Assembly: GCF_038066635.1 (NCBI RefSeq)
Contig: NZ_JBBUTI010000007.1
Location: 62,001-126,000, forward strand
Direction: 5' to 3'
DNA: 64,000 nucleotides
From: Ideonella margarita
Lineage (GTDB): Bacteria; Pseudomonadota; Gammaproteobacteria; Burkholderiales; Burkholderiaceae_C
This document shows, one piece after another, positions 35,674-44,751 of the stretch. The position numbers and the translations under genes are program-made. Below the pieces are notes generated by a model. That model was not told the DNA's origin, made no database searches, and worked only from the letters and a program-made list of their open reading frames with translations. Each line of letters opens with the position of its first letter. Position 1 is the stretch's first letter.

Positions 35674-36690
35674 TCAGCCGGCCTTGTTGGCGGCGTACAG
35701 GTCGGTCACGCGCTGCACCTCATTGCGCGAACCCAGGATCACGCTGACGCGCTCATGCAGGCGCACGGGCTGCAGGTCCATGATGCGCTGGTGACCGTTG
35801 GTCGACATGCCGCCGGCCTGCTCGATCAGGAAGCTCATCGGGTTGGCTTCATACAGCAGACGCAGCTTGCCGGCCTTCTCGGGCTCGCGCTTGTCCCACG
35901 GGTAGAGGAACACGCCGCCGCGGGTCAGGATGCGGTGCACGTCGGCCACCATCGAGGCCACCCAGCGCATGTTGAAGTCCTTGCCGCGCGGGCCGTCCTT
36001 GCCGGCCAGGCAGTCGTCGATGTAGCGCTTCACCGAGTCATCCCAGTGCCGCATGTTCGACATGTTGATGGCGAACTCCTTGGTGTCTTCCGGCACGCGG
36101 ACGTTTTCTTCCGTCAGCACCCAAGAGCCCTGCTCGCGGTCGAGCGTGAACATCGCGACGCCATCACCCACCGTCAGCACCAGGGTGGTCTGCGGGCCGT
36201 AGATACAGTAGCCGGCCGCGGCCTGCTGCTTGCCCGGCTGCAGGAAGTCTTCTTCGCTGACGCCGCGCTGGTTGTTCACCTTGCGCAGTACCGAGAAGAT
36301 CGTGCCGATGGAGACGTTCACGTCGATGTTGCTGGAGCCATCGAGCGGGTCGAACAGCAGCATGAACTCGCCTTGCGGATAGCGGTTCGGCACGACGTGG
36401 ATCGAGTCCATTTCCTCCGAGGCCATGGCGGCCAGGTGGCCGCCCCACTCGTTGGCCTCGATCAGCACCTCGTTCGAGATGATGTCGAGCTTCTTCTGGA
36501 CTTCGCCCTGCACGTTTTCCGAGTTGGCGCTGCCGAGCACCTCGCCGAGCGCGCCCTTGTTCACCGAGATGGCGATGCGCTTGCAGGCGCGGGCCACCAC
36601 TTCGATGAGCAGGCGCAGCTGCGCCGGGATGTGGCCGTGTTCACGCTGCTGCTCGACCAGGTACTGGGTCAGGCTGATGCGTTTGGTCAT
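35674..36690 (-). CDS. fbp: Fructose-1,6-bisphosphatase class 1
   Basis: This 338-residue gluconeogenic enzyme converts fructose 1,6-bisphosphate to fructose 6-phosphate. The metal and phosphate signature LLFDPLDGSSNIDVNVSIGTIFSV is intact, and ANSENVQGEVQKKLD and GGVFLYPWDKREPEKAGKLRLLYEANPMSFLIEQAGG are typical. AAGGAG five bases before the ATG at 36690 sets the start (MTKRISLTQYL). It lies just downstream of pepN on the same strand, a gene order I believe is common in Burkholderiales. Confidence 0.97.
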   Translation of the reverse strand: MTKRISLTQYLVEQQREHGHIPAQLRLLIEVVARACKRIAISVNKGALGEVLGSANSENVQGEVQKKLDIISNEVLIEANEWGGHLAAMASEEMDSIHVVPNRYPQGEFMLLFDPLDGSSNIDVNVSIGTIFSVLRKVNNQRGVSEEDFLQPGKQQAAAGYCIYGPQTTLVLTVGDGVAMFTLDREQGSWVLTEENVRVPEDTKEFAINMSNMRHWDDSVKRYIDDCLAGKDGPRGKDFNMRWVASMVADVHRILTRGGVFLYPWDKREPEKAGKLRLLYEANPMSFLIEQAGGMSTNGHQRIMDLQPVRLHERVSVILGSRNEVQRVTDLYAANKAG

Positions 36691-36727
36691 GAAAGCTCCT
36701 TGATGTGAATGCGGTTGCCTCGAGGGC

Positions 36728-39403
36728 TCAGCCGGCCAGCGCGCGGTCGATGATCTCGCGCGTGTCGCTGCTGAGGTCGGCCTTGGCAGACACACGCGCG
36801 ATGGCTTCGCGGGCGGCACTGCGGTACGGCTCGGCCAGGTTCGTCCAGCGGTCGAGCGCACGGGCGAAACGCGAAGCCAGCTGCGGGTTCAGCGTGTCCA
36901 AGGTGATGACCATGTCGGCCCAGAACACGTAGCCGGCGGCATCGGTGCGATGGAAGGCCGCCGGGTTGCCGGCCGTCAGCGCGAACAGCAGCGAGCGGGC
37001 GCGGTTCGGGTTGGTCAGCGTGAAGTCCGGGTGCTGCATGAGCTGCTTGATGCGGGCGAAGACGCGGCCATCCTTCTCGGGGGCGCGGCCTTGCAGCATG
37101 AAGAACTTGTCGAGCACCAGGGCTTCGTGGCGGAACAGGGCGTGGAAGCGGTCGAGCGCCGGCTGTGCCAGCTCCGAGTGGCTGTTCACCAGGGCTTCCA
37201 GGGCACCCAGGCGGTCGGTCATGTTCGACGCGTCCTTGAAGCGCTGGTAGGCGCGGCCCGGCCACACCGTGTCACCGGTCAGGCTGGCGTGACGCACCAG
37301 CATCGTCAGGGCCAGGTTGGCCAGGGCGCGCTGGCCGCTCTGCACGGCGTCGGGCTTGTAGCCTGCGCGCACCTGGTTGGCCGCGAAGGCAGCTTCCCAT
37401 TCGGCATGCAGGGCGGTGGCCAGCTGGTCGACCATGGCTTCGCGCACGCTGTGCAGGCGTTGGGGGTCGATGCCCGTCACCTGATCGGCCACGTACACCT
37501 CGGACGGCAGCAGCAGCGCCAGTTCCTTGAAGGCCGGGTCGAGGCGGGTGTCGTTCAGCACCGCGCGCATGGCTTCGATGAAGGCGTCATCAAGCGCGGC
37601 CGGGGCATCGCTGTTCAGTGCGGCGCGGATGCGGTTCAGTGCCAGGCGCTGGCCGGCTTCCCACCGGTTGAAGGCGTCGGTGTCGTGGGCCATCAGCACC
37701 AGCAGGTCGGCGTCGGTCAGGCCGTCGTCCAGCACCACCGGGGCCGAGAAGCCGCGCAGCAGCGATGGCACGCAATCGGCCTGCACGTTCACGAAGGTGA
37801 AGGTGTGCTGCGCCTCGGTCATCACCAGCACGCGGTCCGTGCCGACGGCGTGGTCTTCACCGGCCAACTGCAGGGGCAGGGCGGTGCCGTCGCGGGCCAG
37901 CAGGCCCACGGCCACGGGCAGCAGCTGCGGCAGCTTGTCGTTCTGGCCCGGCAGGGCCGGGTTGTGCTGCGACAAATACAGGGTGAACGTGGCGTTGGCC
38001 GCGTTGTATTCACCACGGGCCGTCAGGCGCGGCGTGCCGGCCTGCGAGTACCAGCGCTTGAACACGTCGAGGTTGTGCGCCAGCGGGCTGTAGGGGTTGG
38101 CATCGGCCATCGCCTGGGCGAAGTCGTCGCAGGTCACGGCAAAGCCGTCGTGACGCTGGAAGTACAGCGCCATGCCAGCGGCGAAACCTTGCTGCCCGAC
38201 CAGGGTGTGGATCACCCGCACCACTTCCGAGCCCTTTTCGTACACCGTGGCGGTGTAGAAATTGTCGATGGCCTGGTAAGCGTCAGGGCGCACCGGGTGC
38301 GACATCGGGCCGGCATCTTCCGGGAACTGGCGTTCACGCAGCGAGCGCACATCGCCGATGCGGCGCACCGCGCGCGCGCTGGCGCTGCCCGCCATGTCCA
38401 TGCTGAATTCCTGGTCGCGGAAGACCGTCAGGCCTTCCTTCAGGCTCAGCTGGAACCAGTCCTGGCAGGTGATGCGGTTGCCGGTCCAGTTGTGGAAATA
38501 CTCGTGGCCGACCACGCTCTCGATGCCGTCGAAGTCGGCATCGGTGGCGGTGGCGGCGCTGGCCAGAACGTACTTCGTGTTGAAGATGTTCAGGCCCTTG
38601 TTCTCCATCGCGCCCATGTTGAAGTCATCAACGGCGACGATCATGAAGCGCTCCAGATCGAGCGGCAGGTTGAAGCGGTGCTCGTCCCAGATCATCGAGG
38701 CGACCAGCGAGTTCATCGCATGCTCGGTCTTCTCCAGATCACCGCGCTTGACGAAGACCTGCAGCAGGTGGTCGCGGCCACTGCGGCTGCGCACGCGCTG
38801 CTCGCGGGCCACCAGGTCGGCGGCCACCAGGGCGAAAAGGTAGCTCGGCTTGCGGAACGGGTCATGCCACTTGGCGAAGTGGCGGCCGTTGTCCAGATCG
38901 CCCTGCTCCAGCAGGTTGCCGTTGGACAGCAGCACCGGGTACTTCTGCTTGTCGCCGCGCAGGGTGACGGTGTAGACCGCCATCACGTCCGGGCGATCCA
39001 GGAAATAGGTGATGCGGCGGAAGCCTTCGGCCTCGCACTGCGTGAACAGGCCCGAGCCCGAGGCGTACAGGCCGCTCAGCTGGGTGTTCTTCTCGGGCGC
39101 CACCGTGTTGCGGATCTCGAGCGTGAACGCCGACTGCTGCGGGGCGTCGATCACCAGCATGCCGTCTTCGTGGCGGAACGAAACGCTCTGGCCATCCACC
39201 AGCACGCGCAGCAGGTTCAGGTCTTCGCCGTGCAGGCGCAGCGGCTGCTCCATCTGCTCGAGGTTGCGCTCGATGAAGAGCTTGCTGGCGACGATGGTCT
39301 TGGCCGCGTCCAGATCGAAGGTCAGGTCGACCGTGCGGATCCAGTAGGCGGGAGCGAGGTAATCCTCCCGGCGGACGATGTTGGCAGTGCCTTCACGCAT
39401 CAT
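36728..39403 (-). CDS. pepN: Aminopeptidase N
   Basis: This 891-residue M1-family zinc aminopeptidase has the GAMEN substrate-binding motif at 264-268 and the zinc site HEYFHNW at 300-306 with the third ligand in LKEGLTVFRD near 323. The length and the four-domain layout (beta sandwich, catalytic, small beta and helical C-terminal) match E. coli PepN. It trims N-terminal residues from peptides in the cytoplasm. Two adjacent ATGs start the gene. The HAD gene ends 16 bases upstream and fbp follows after 37 bases. Confidence 0.97.
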   Translation of the reverse strand: MMREGTANIVRREDYLAPAYWIRTVDLTFDLDAAKTIVASKLFIERNLEQMEQPLRLHGEDLNLLRVLVDGQSVSFRHEDGMLVIDAPQQSAFTLEIRNTVAPEKNTQLSGLYASGSGLFTQCEAEGFRRITYFLDRPDVMAVYTVTLRGDKQKYPVLLSNGNLLEQGDLDNGRHFAKWHDPFRKPSYLFALVAADLVAREQRVRSRSGRDHLLQVFVKRGDLEKTEHAMNSLVASMIWDEHRFNLPLDLERFMIVAVDDFNMGAMENKGLNIFNTKYVLASAATATDADFDGIESVVGHEYFHNWTGNRITCQDWFQLSLKEGLTVFRDQEFSMDMAGSASARAVRRIGDVRSLRERQFPEDAGPMSHPVRPDAYQAIDNFYTATVYEKGSEVVRVIHTLVGQQGFAAGMALYFQRHDGFAVTCDDFAQAMADANPYSPLAHNLDVFKRWYSQAGTPRLTARGEYNAANATFTLYLSQHNPALPGQNDKLPQLLPVAVGLLARDGTALPLQLAGEDHAVGTDRVLVMTEAQHTFTFVNVQADCVPSLLRGFSAPVVLDDGLTDADLLVLMAHDTDAFNRWEAGQRLALNRIRAALNSDAPAALDDAFIEAMRAVLNDTRLDPAFKELALLLPSEVYVADQVTGIDPQRLHSVREAMVDQLATALHAEWEAAFAANQVRAGYKPDAVQSGQRALANLALTMLVRHASLTGDTVWPGRAYQRFKDASNMTDRLGALEALVNSHSELAQPALDRFHALFRHEALVLDKFFMLQGRAPEKDGRVFARIKQLMQHPDFTLTNPNRARSLLFALTAGNPAAFHRTDAAGYVFWADMVITLDTLNPQLASRFARALDRWTNLAEPYRSAAREAIARVSAKADLSSDTREIIDRALAG

Positions 39404-39419
39404 GGTGGTGGTGTCCTAG

Positions 39420-40094
39420 TCAGACAAACAGCAGGGTCTGATCCAGCTCGGTGAAATCTCTCGCCGTGCCGATCAGGTTGGAAAAAGGCTGGAACGCCGC
39501 AGCGTCCAGGGTGGTGGTCAGAGCAAAGGCCCGCATGCCGGCGCGGCGTGCGGCCTCGACACCCAGGGGGGCGTCTTCAAACACGAGGCAGCGCTCGGGC
39601 GGGCAGGCCAGCCGCTGGGCCGCGGCCTCGAAGATGTCAGGATGGGGCTTGCCGCGCAGGCCGTCGGCCGGGCTGGTGACGGTGTCGACCAGCGCGCCCA
39701 GGCCGAAGCGCTCGAACGCCACCGCGATGTTGCCCGGCGGTGCGGCGGTGCATACGGCCAGCTTCAGGCCGCGGGCCCGGGCGGTTTGCAGCAGCGCCAG
39801 GCCACCGGCAATCGCCTGCAGCTGCACGGCGGCCTCGGCGCGGTAGAGCGCTTCCTTGGCGTCGGCCATGGCCTCGTGAACTTCCGCGGTGTGCTGCGGA
39901 AAGTACTCGGCCAGGATCTCGGCGTTGGTGCGCCCCGCAGTGGCGGCAAAAAAACCGGCTTCGTCAGCCAGCGGACGGCCCTGGCCGGCAAACCACTGCG
40001 ACCAGGCGCGCTGGTGCAGCGGCATGCTGTCGATCAGCGTGCCGTCGAGGTCGAACAGCAGCGCGTCGAAGCCGGCAGCGGGCCCCGCCAGCAT
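39420..40094 (-). CDS. HAD-family phosphatase (beta-phosphoglucomutase / GPH type)
   Basis: This 224-residue HAD hydrolase has all four motifs: FDLDGTLIDS (motif I), VCTAAPPGN (II region), GKPHPDIFEAAA (III lysine) and VFEDAPLGVEAARRAGM (IV). The cap lies between motifs I and II, as in sugar-phosphate and phosphoglycolate phosphatases. The substrate is not resolved. The start ATG at 40094 shares one base with the prfB stop (TGATG); a GTG at 40097 is also possible, so its translation is probably coupled to prfB. Confidence 0.9.
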   Translation of the reverse strand: MLAGPAAGFDALLFDLDGTLIDSMPLHQRAWSQWFAGQGRPLADEAGFFAATAGRTNAEILAEYFPQHTAEVHEAMADAKEALYRAEAAVQLQAIAGGLALLQTARARGLKLAVCTAAPPGNIAVAFERFGLGALVDTVTSPADGLRGKPHPDIFEAAAQRLACPPERCLVFEDAPLGVEAARRAGMRAFALTTTLDAAAFQPFSNLIGTARDFTELDQTLLFV

Positions 40095-41198
40095 CACAGG
40101 CCCGACTTCAAGCTGGCCTCGATGAACGCGTCCAGGTCGCCGTCGAGCACCTTCTGGGTGGCCGAGATTTCGACGTTGGTGCGCAAGTCCTTGATGCGGC
40201 TGTTGTCGAGCACGTACGAGCGGATCTGGTGGCCCCAGCCCACGTCGGTCTTCGTGTCTTCCAGCTTCTGCTGCTCTTCCATGCGCTTGCGCATTTCGAA
40301 GTCATACAGCCGCGAGCGCAGGCGCTTCCACGCCACGTCCCGGTTGCTGTGCTGGCTGCGACCGTCCTGGCACTGCACCACGATACCGGTCGGGATGTGC
40401 GTCAGGCGCACCGCCGAGTCGGTCTTGTTGATGTGCTGGCCGCCCGCGCCGGAAGCGCGGAAGGTGTCGGTGCGCACGTCGGACGGGTTGATGTCGATCT
40501 CGATCGAATCATCCACTTCCGGGTACACGAACAGCGAGGCGAACGAGGTGTGGCGACCGCCCGACGAGTCGAACGGGCTCTTGCGCACCAGGCGGTGAAC
40601 GCCGGTTTCGGTGCGCAGGTGGCCGAAGGCGTAATCGCCTTCCACCTTGATGGTGGCGCTCTTGATGCCGGCGATTTCGCCCGGCGTCTCGTCTTCCATC
40701 GTAGCCTTGAAGCCCTTGCGTTCGCAGTACTTCAGGTACTGGCGCAGCAGCATGCCGGCCCAGTCGCAGGCCTCGGTGCCACCGGCGCCGGCCTGGATGT
40801 CGATGAAGCAGTTGCTCGGGTCAGCCGGGTTGCTGAACATCCGGCGGAATTCCAGCTTCTCGACGATCTCGCCCAGCGCGTCAGCTTCGTCCTTGATGGC
40901 GAGCAGGCCGTCGATGTCGCCGTCGGCCTTCGACATTTCGTAGAGCTCGCTGTTGTCAGCCAGATTGCCCGTCAGGTGGTCAATCGTGCCGACAACGTCG
41001 TCCAGGCTCTTCTTTTCCTTGCCGAGCTCCTGCGCCCGCTTGGGGTCGTTCCAGATGCTTGGGTTTTCGAGCGTGGCGTTGACTTCGTTCAGTCGCAGTG
41101 CTTTGCGATCGTAGTCAAAGATACCCCCGAAGATCCTGAGTCCGTTGACTCAGGTCGGCGAGGGCGGTGCCAATGGCATTGATTTGTTCGATGTCCAT
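40094..41198 (-). CDS. prfB: Peptide chain release factor 2 (programmed +1 frameshift)
   Basis: RF2 recognises UGA and UAA stops and releases the finished peptide. The gene is split between two frames: 27 codons (MDIEQINAIGTALADLSQRTQDLRGYL) run from 41198 to a UGA at 41117-41115, then reading continues in the +1 frame as DYDRKALRLNEVN to 40094. The total is 367 residues, the usual RF2 length. The GGQ motif (GAGGQHINKT) and the anticodon-like tripeptide SPF (KSPFDSSGG) are intact. The frameshift is the standard autoregulatory device of prfB, not a mutation. Confidence 0.97.
41114..41129 (-). other. prfB +1 frameshift site
   Basis: On the minus strand CGGGGGTATCTTTGAC reproduces the classic signal: a Shine-Dalgarno-like GGGGG three bases before the CTT slip codon, followed by UGA and C. 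Low RF2 lets the ribosome slip from CTT to TTT and read GAC, restoring RF2 synthesis. Confidence 0.96.
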
Positions 41199-41349
41199 GA
41201 CGCGTGTCCTTGGAGTTGTTGGTCTTGCGAAACCGCGTATTTTCTCATGCGCTGACGGCAACGGCGTGTCACGACTGCGGGTTATTCCCGCCCGGGGTGC
41301 GCTGCTTGAATGGACACACAATGCAGCTGAAGGACTCGCCGGGTGGTGG

Positions 41350-41703
41350 ATGGCGGTCCACGGGCATCCAACGGACATGGCAATGATGTGGGTGGGGTTG
41401 TGGCTGATCACCAGCGTCAAGCTGGTCGCGGAAGTGGCCTTGATGGCAGGCGCCGGCCAGTGGCTGGTCGGCTTGCTGGCGGGATCGGCGCGCGAGTCCA
41501 ACCCCTTCTGGCGCCTGCTTTCCTGGGTAACCGCTCCGGCCAATGCGCTGGTGCTGCGCCTGGCTTCTGCCGCTGGACGTCCCGGCTTGAGTGCGTCGGC
41601 GCAGTCGCGCTGTGTGGCTTTGCTGCTGCTCTTTCTGTGGTTCTGCGCCACCGCCGCCAAGGTGTCGATGTGCCTGGCCCTGGGCCCCGGGGCATGCCGA
41701 TGA
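41350..41703 (+). CDS. Small predicted membrane protein, unknown function
   Basis: I do not recognise this family. The frame encodes about 117 residues with hydrophobic segments at MWVGLWLITSVKLVAEVALMAGAG and CVALLLLFLWFCATAAKVSMCLALG, and a middle stretch (WLVGLL...LSWVTAPANALVLRLAS) that may be a third. Both the 41350 ATG and the ATGs at 41377-41386 are possible starts; no clear ribosome binding site decides. The stop overlaps the start of the TPR gene, and that gene overlaps the DUF4212 gene, so this protein appears translationally coupled to a symporter set and may act with it. Confidence 0.65.
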   Translation: MAVHGHPTDMAMMWVGLWLITSVKLVAEVALMAGAGQWLVGLLAGSARESNPFWRLLSWVTAPANALVLRLASAAGRPGLSASAQSRCVALLLLFLWFCATAAKVSMCLALGPGACR

Positions 41704-42287
41704 ACTCACTGGCAGTGCCCGCCGACGTTGACCTCGCCCGCTGGCAGGCACGTGCCTGGGTGTGGCTGGGCCAGCCACGCCGTGCGTTGGCCGCCCTTGA
41801 CCGCTGCCTGGCCATCAACCCCCAGGATTTGCCGGCCCTGGCGCGCCGCAGCTGGCTGCGTCACCAGACGGGCTGGCTGGATGGTGCCCTGGAGGATGCC
41901 CGTCACCTGGTGGCGCTGCAGCCTGAAGCAGACGCCACCGCGTGGTTCAACCTGGGTTATCTGGAAGAGCAGGCCGGCCATGTGGCGCGGGCGGCTGCGG
42001 CCTTCGAGCGTGCGACTGTCCTCAAGCCGGCGCTGGACACCGCCTGGTATGGCCTCGGCCTGGCGCGTTTGCGGCTGGGTGAGCTGGAAGCGGCGCGGCC
42101 TGCGCTGCAGCGCTGCACCGAGTTGCAGCCGTTCAGTCCGCACGCGTGGTACCAGCTGGCGTGCGTTGCCGCTGAGTCAGGCGATGCGGCGGAGGCCCAT
42201 CGCATCGTGGCACACCTGCAAGGCTTCGAGCCGGCGGTGGCCAGCCAGTTGCGGGCCGAGCTGAAACTGGCGGGGGCAGGTGCATGA
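41700..42287 (+). CDS. Tetratricopeptide-repeat protein
   Basis: This protein of about 195 residues consists of TPR-like helical pairs: ARAWVWLGQPRRALAALDRCLAINPQD, LRHQTGWLDGALEDARHLVALQPEADA, FNLGYLEEQAGHVARAAAAFERATVLKPA, YGLGLARLRLGELEAARPALQRCTELQPF and YQLACVAAESGDAAEAHRIV. It lacks a signal peptide. TPR proteins mediate protein contacts; the partner is unknown. Start and stop overlap the genes on either side (ATGA type), linking it to the membrane protein upstream and the symporter pair downstream. Confidence 0.82.
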   Translation: MNSLAVPADVDLARWQARAWVWLGQPRRALAALDRCLAINPQDLPALARRSWLRHQTGWLDGALEDARHLVALQPEADATAWFNLGYLEEQAGHVARAAAAFERATVLKPALDTAWYGLGLARLRLGELEAARPALQRCTELQPFSPHAWYQLACVAAESGDAAEAHRIVAHLQGFEPAVASQLRAELKLAGAGA

Positions 42288-42616
42288 GGAGGCCTGAGGT
42301 GGTCGACACACGCAAGGAGGTGGCTCCCGGAGTGGCAACCGAATTGGCACCCGAAGTGACGACCGAAACCACGCGGCGCCGCCAGCACTGGCGCCTGAAC
42401 CGCCTGTTCACCGGCGGGCTGCTGCTGGTCTGGCTGCTCGTGACACTCGGCAGCACCTACTTCGCCCGCGACCTGTCGTTCTCGTTCTTCGGCTGGCCGT
42501 TCAGCTTCTGGCTGGCTGCGCAGGGGGCTTTGCTGATCTATGTGCTGCTGGTGGTGGTGCATGCCGTGGGCATGAACTGGCTGGATCACCGGTTTGATTT
42601 GCACGAGCGGGATTGA
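42284..42616 (+). CDS. DUF4212 protein, small subunit of sodium:solute symporter
   Basis: This 110-residue protein has two membrane segments (GGLLLVWLLVTLGSTYFARDL and AAQGALLIYVLLVVVHAVGMNWLD) with the DUF4212 hallmarks HWRLNRL, FFGWPFSFWLAAQGALLIYV and MNWLDHRFDL. This family always sits next to a VC_2705-type symporter, as here, and is thought to be its small subunit. A 35-residue polar N-terminal extension is longer than usual. The start overlaps the TPR gene stop. Confidence 0.9.
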   Translation: MRRPEVVDTRKEVAPGVATELAPEVTTETTRRRQHWRLNRLFTGGLLLVWLLVTLGSTYFARDLSFSFFGWPFSFWLAAQGALLIYVLLVVVHAVGMNWLDHRFDLHERD

Positions 42617-42621
42617 GCGCC

Positions 42622-44721
42622 ATGTTTTCCCGCCCCGTTCGTCCGTCCGTGCTGGCCAGCCGCGGCTTCCGCAAACGCCTCGGCAGCTTGTATGCCGGCT
42701 ACACCGCCTGCTTCCTGCTGTTCGTGGGCATCATGGTGCTGCTGGAGCAATGGGGCTTGCCGCGGCGCTACATCGGCTTCGTGTTTCTGGCCGCGCCGGT
42801 GGTGGTGTACGCCGTGATCGGCGTGTTGTGCCGCACCACTGACGCCGCCGAGTACTACGTGGCCGGGCGGCGCGTGCCGGCGGTCTACAACGGCATGGCC
42901 ACCGGGGCAGACTGGATGAGTGCCGCCTCGTTCATCGGCATGGCCGGCACGCTGTACCTGACCGGCTACGACGGCCTGGCCTACATCCTCGGCTGGTCGG
43001 GCGGCTATTGCCTGGTGGCGTTTTTGCTGGCGCCTTACCTGCGCAAGTTCGGCCAATTCACCATTCCTGATTTTCTCGGTGCGCGCTACGAGGGCAACCT
43101 CACCCGCTTCATCGGCGTGGCCGCGGCCATCCTGTGCTCGTTCATCTACGTGGTGGCGCAGATCTACGGCGTGGGCCTGATCACCACCCGCCTGACCAGC
43201 ATCGCCTCCTTCGAGATCGGCGTGTTCCTCGGCCTGGGCGGCATCCTGGTGTGCTCCTTTCTGGGCGGCATGCGGGCCGTCACCTGGACGCAGGTCGCGC
43301 AGTACATCGTGCTCGTCATCGCCTACCTGGTGCCGGTGGTGTGGCTGAGCGTGAAGCAGACCGGCGTGCCCGTCCCGCAGGCGATTTACGGCCAGCAACT
43401 GCAGGCCGTGAGCGAGGCGGAAAAGCGCCTGAAGGCCGACCCGAAGGAGAAGGAAGTCATCGCCGCGCTGCGCCTGCAGGCCGATGAGCTGGGCTCCCGG
43501 CTGCGTGATGTGCCCTCAGCCATGGCCGCCGACGTGGAAACGCTGCGCCACCGGATTGCTGCGTTGAAGCAGGCGAATGCCCCCCAGCGCGACATCCAGG
43601 CGGCCGAGCGCGCCTTGCTATCGCAGCCCAAGACCGAAGCCGCCGCCCGTGAGTTGTGGACCGCCCAGCGGCTGGCGCTGGAAGAGCGGGCACGGCCCCT
43701 GGCCGGCATGCCCGACCATGCCCAGCAGTTCGCCGGCAACCCCGATGGCACGGTGGAAGAGCGCCGTGCCTTCGAGCTCTCGCGCCGCAATTTCATTGCG
43801 CTGGTGTTCTGCCTGATGGTGGGCACCGCGGCCCTGCCGCACATCCTGACGCGTTACTACACAACGCCGTCGGTGAAAGAGGCGCGCGAATCGGTGGCCT
43901 GGTCATTGCTGTTCATCTCGCTGCTCTACATCACGGCGCCCGCGCTGGCGGTGCTGGTGAAGTTCGAGATCTTCAACCATGTGGTGGGCCTGCCGTTTGC
44001 CGATCTGCCGGCCTGGGTCGCCAACTGGTCGAAGGTCGATGCCAACTTGCTGTCGGTGGTAGACATCAACCACGACGGCCTGCTGCAGCTGGGTGAAATC
44101 CGCATTGGCGGCGACATCATCGTGCTGGCCATGCCCGAGATCGCCGGCCTGCCGTACGTCATTTCGGGCATGGTGGCGGCCGGCGGGCTGGCGGCGGCGC
44201 TGTCCACGGCCGATGGCCTGTTGCTGACGATCGCGAATGCGCTCTCCCATGACATGTACTACCGCATGGTCGACCCCGAGGCCTCCACCGGCCGGCGGGT
44301 GATGATCACCAAGGTGCTGCTGCTGGTGGTGGCGCTGGGCGCGGCGTTCGTGGCAGCACAGCGGCCGGCCAATATCCTGTTCCTGGTGTCGGCCGCGTTT
44401 TCACTGGCGGGTTCGGCGTTTTTCCCGGCGCTGGTGCTGGGCGTGTTCTGGAAACGCGCGAACCGCTGGGGCGCGGCCGCCGGCATGCTGGCCGGCTTCT
44501 TCCTGACCTGCTGGTACATGGGCGCCACCCACCCGTGGCTGCGCGGGCTGCTGGGGGTGCAGGGGCCGGTGCAGCTGTGGTGGGGCATCCAGCCGGTGTC
44601 GGCCGGGGTGTTTGGCGTGCCGGTGGGCTTTGCGGTGACGATCATCGTCAGCCTGCTCACGCCGAAGCCGCCTGAGTCGATCCGCCGATTCGTCGAAGAC
44701 CTGCGCTACCCGCGGGCCTGA
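42622..44721 (+). CDS. Sodium:solute symporter, VC_2705 family (acetate permease-like)
   Basis: This 699-residue multi-pass symporter is related to ActP-type acetate/cation permeases. DAAEYYVAGRRVPAVYNGMATGADWMSAASFIGMAGTLYLTGYDGLAYILGWSGGY is the SSS core. A loop of roughly 130 residues (about 255-385) is strongly helical and charged, a predicted coiled coil inserted between membrane spans. A 12-residue EF-hand-like loop (DINHDGLLQLGE) lies at 44062-44097. The likely substrates are small carboxylates such as acetate or propionate, by family. ATG at 42622 is preferred; a TTG at 42613 overlaps the DUF4212 stop. Confidence 0.92.
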   Translation: MFSRPVRPSVLASRGFRKRLGSLYAGYTACFLLFVGIMVLLEQWGLPRRYIGFVFLAAPVVVYAVIGVLCRTTDAAEYYVAGRRVPAVYNGMATGADWMSAASFIGMAGTLYLTGYDGLAYILGWSGGYCLVAFLLAPYLRKFGQFTIPDFLGARYEGNLTRFIGVAAAILCSFIYVVAQIYGVGLITTRLTSIASFEIGVFLGLGGILVCSFLGGMRAVTWTQVAQYIVLVIAYLVPVVWLSVKQTGVPVPQAIYGQQLQAVSEAEKRLKADPKEKEVIAALRLQADELGSRLRDVPSAMAADVETLRHRIAALKQANAPQRDIQAAERALLSQPKTEAAARELWTAQRLALEERARPLAGMPDHAQQFAGNPDGTVEERRAFELSRRNFIALVFCLMVGTAALPHILTRYYTTPSVKEARESVAWSLLFISLLYITAPALAVLVKFEIFNHVVGLPFADLPAWVANWSKVDANLLSVVDINHDGLLQLGEIRIGGDIIVLAMPEIAGLPYVISGMVAAGGLAAALSTADGLLLTIANALSHDMYYRMVDPEASTGRRVMITKVLLLVVALGAAFVAAQRPANILFLVSAAFSLAGSAFFPALVLGVFWKRANRWGAAAGMLAGFFLTCWYMGATHPWLRGLLGVQGPVQLWWGIQPVSAGVFGVPVGFAVTIIVSLLTPKPPESIRRFVEDLRYPRA

Positions 44722-44734
44722 GCCTGCGGCAGCA

Positions 44735-44751
44735 TCGCCTGAATCAGGCGA
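44735..44751. terminator. Inverted repeat between convergent genes
   Basis: TCGCCTGA and TCAGGCGA are perfectly complementary around one base; a hairpin would have seven pairs and a three-base loop. It covers the stop codon of the alpha/beta hydrolase gene and follows the symporter stop by 14 bases. Confidence 0.35.

Noticed and set aside
36950..39454. 834-codon open frame on the plus strand opposite pepN
   Set aside because: The minus-strand pepN has the GAMEN and HExxH motifs and full length; the opposite frame is compositional noise.
41115..41117. In-frame stop early in prfB as a possible pseudogene
   Set aside because: The context is the programmed RF2 frameshift signal and the downstream frame is intact.
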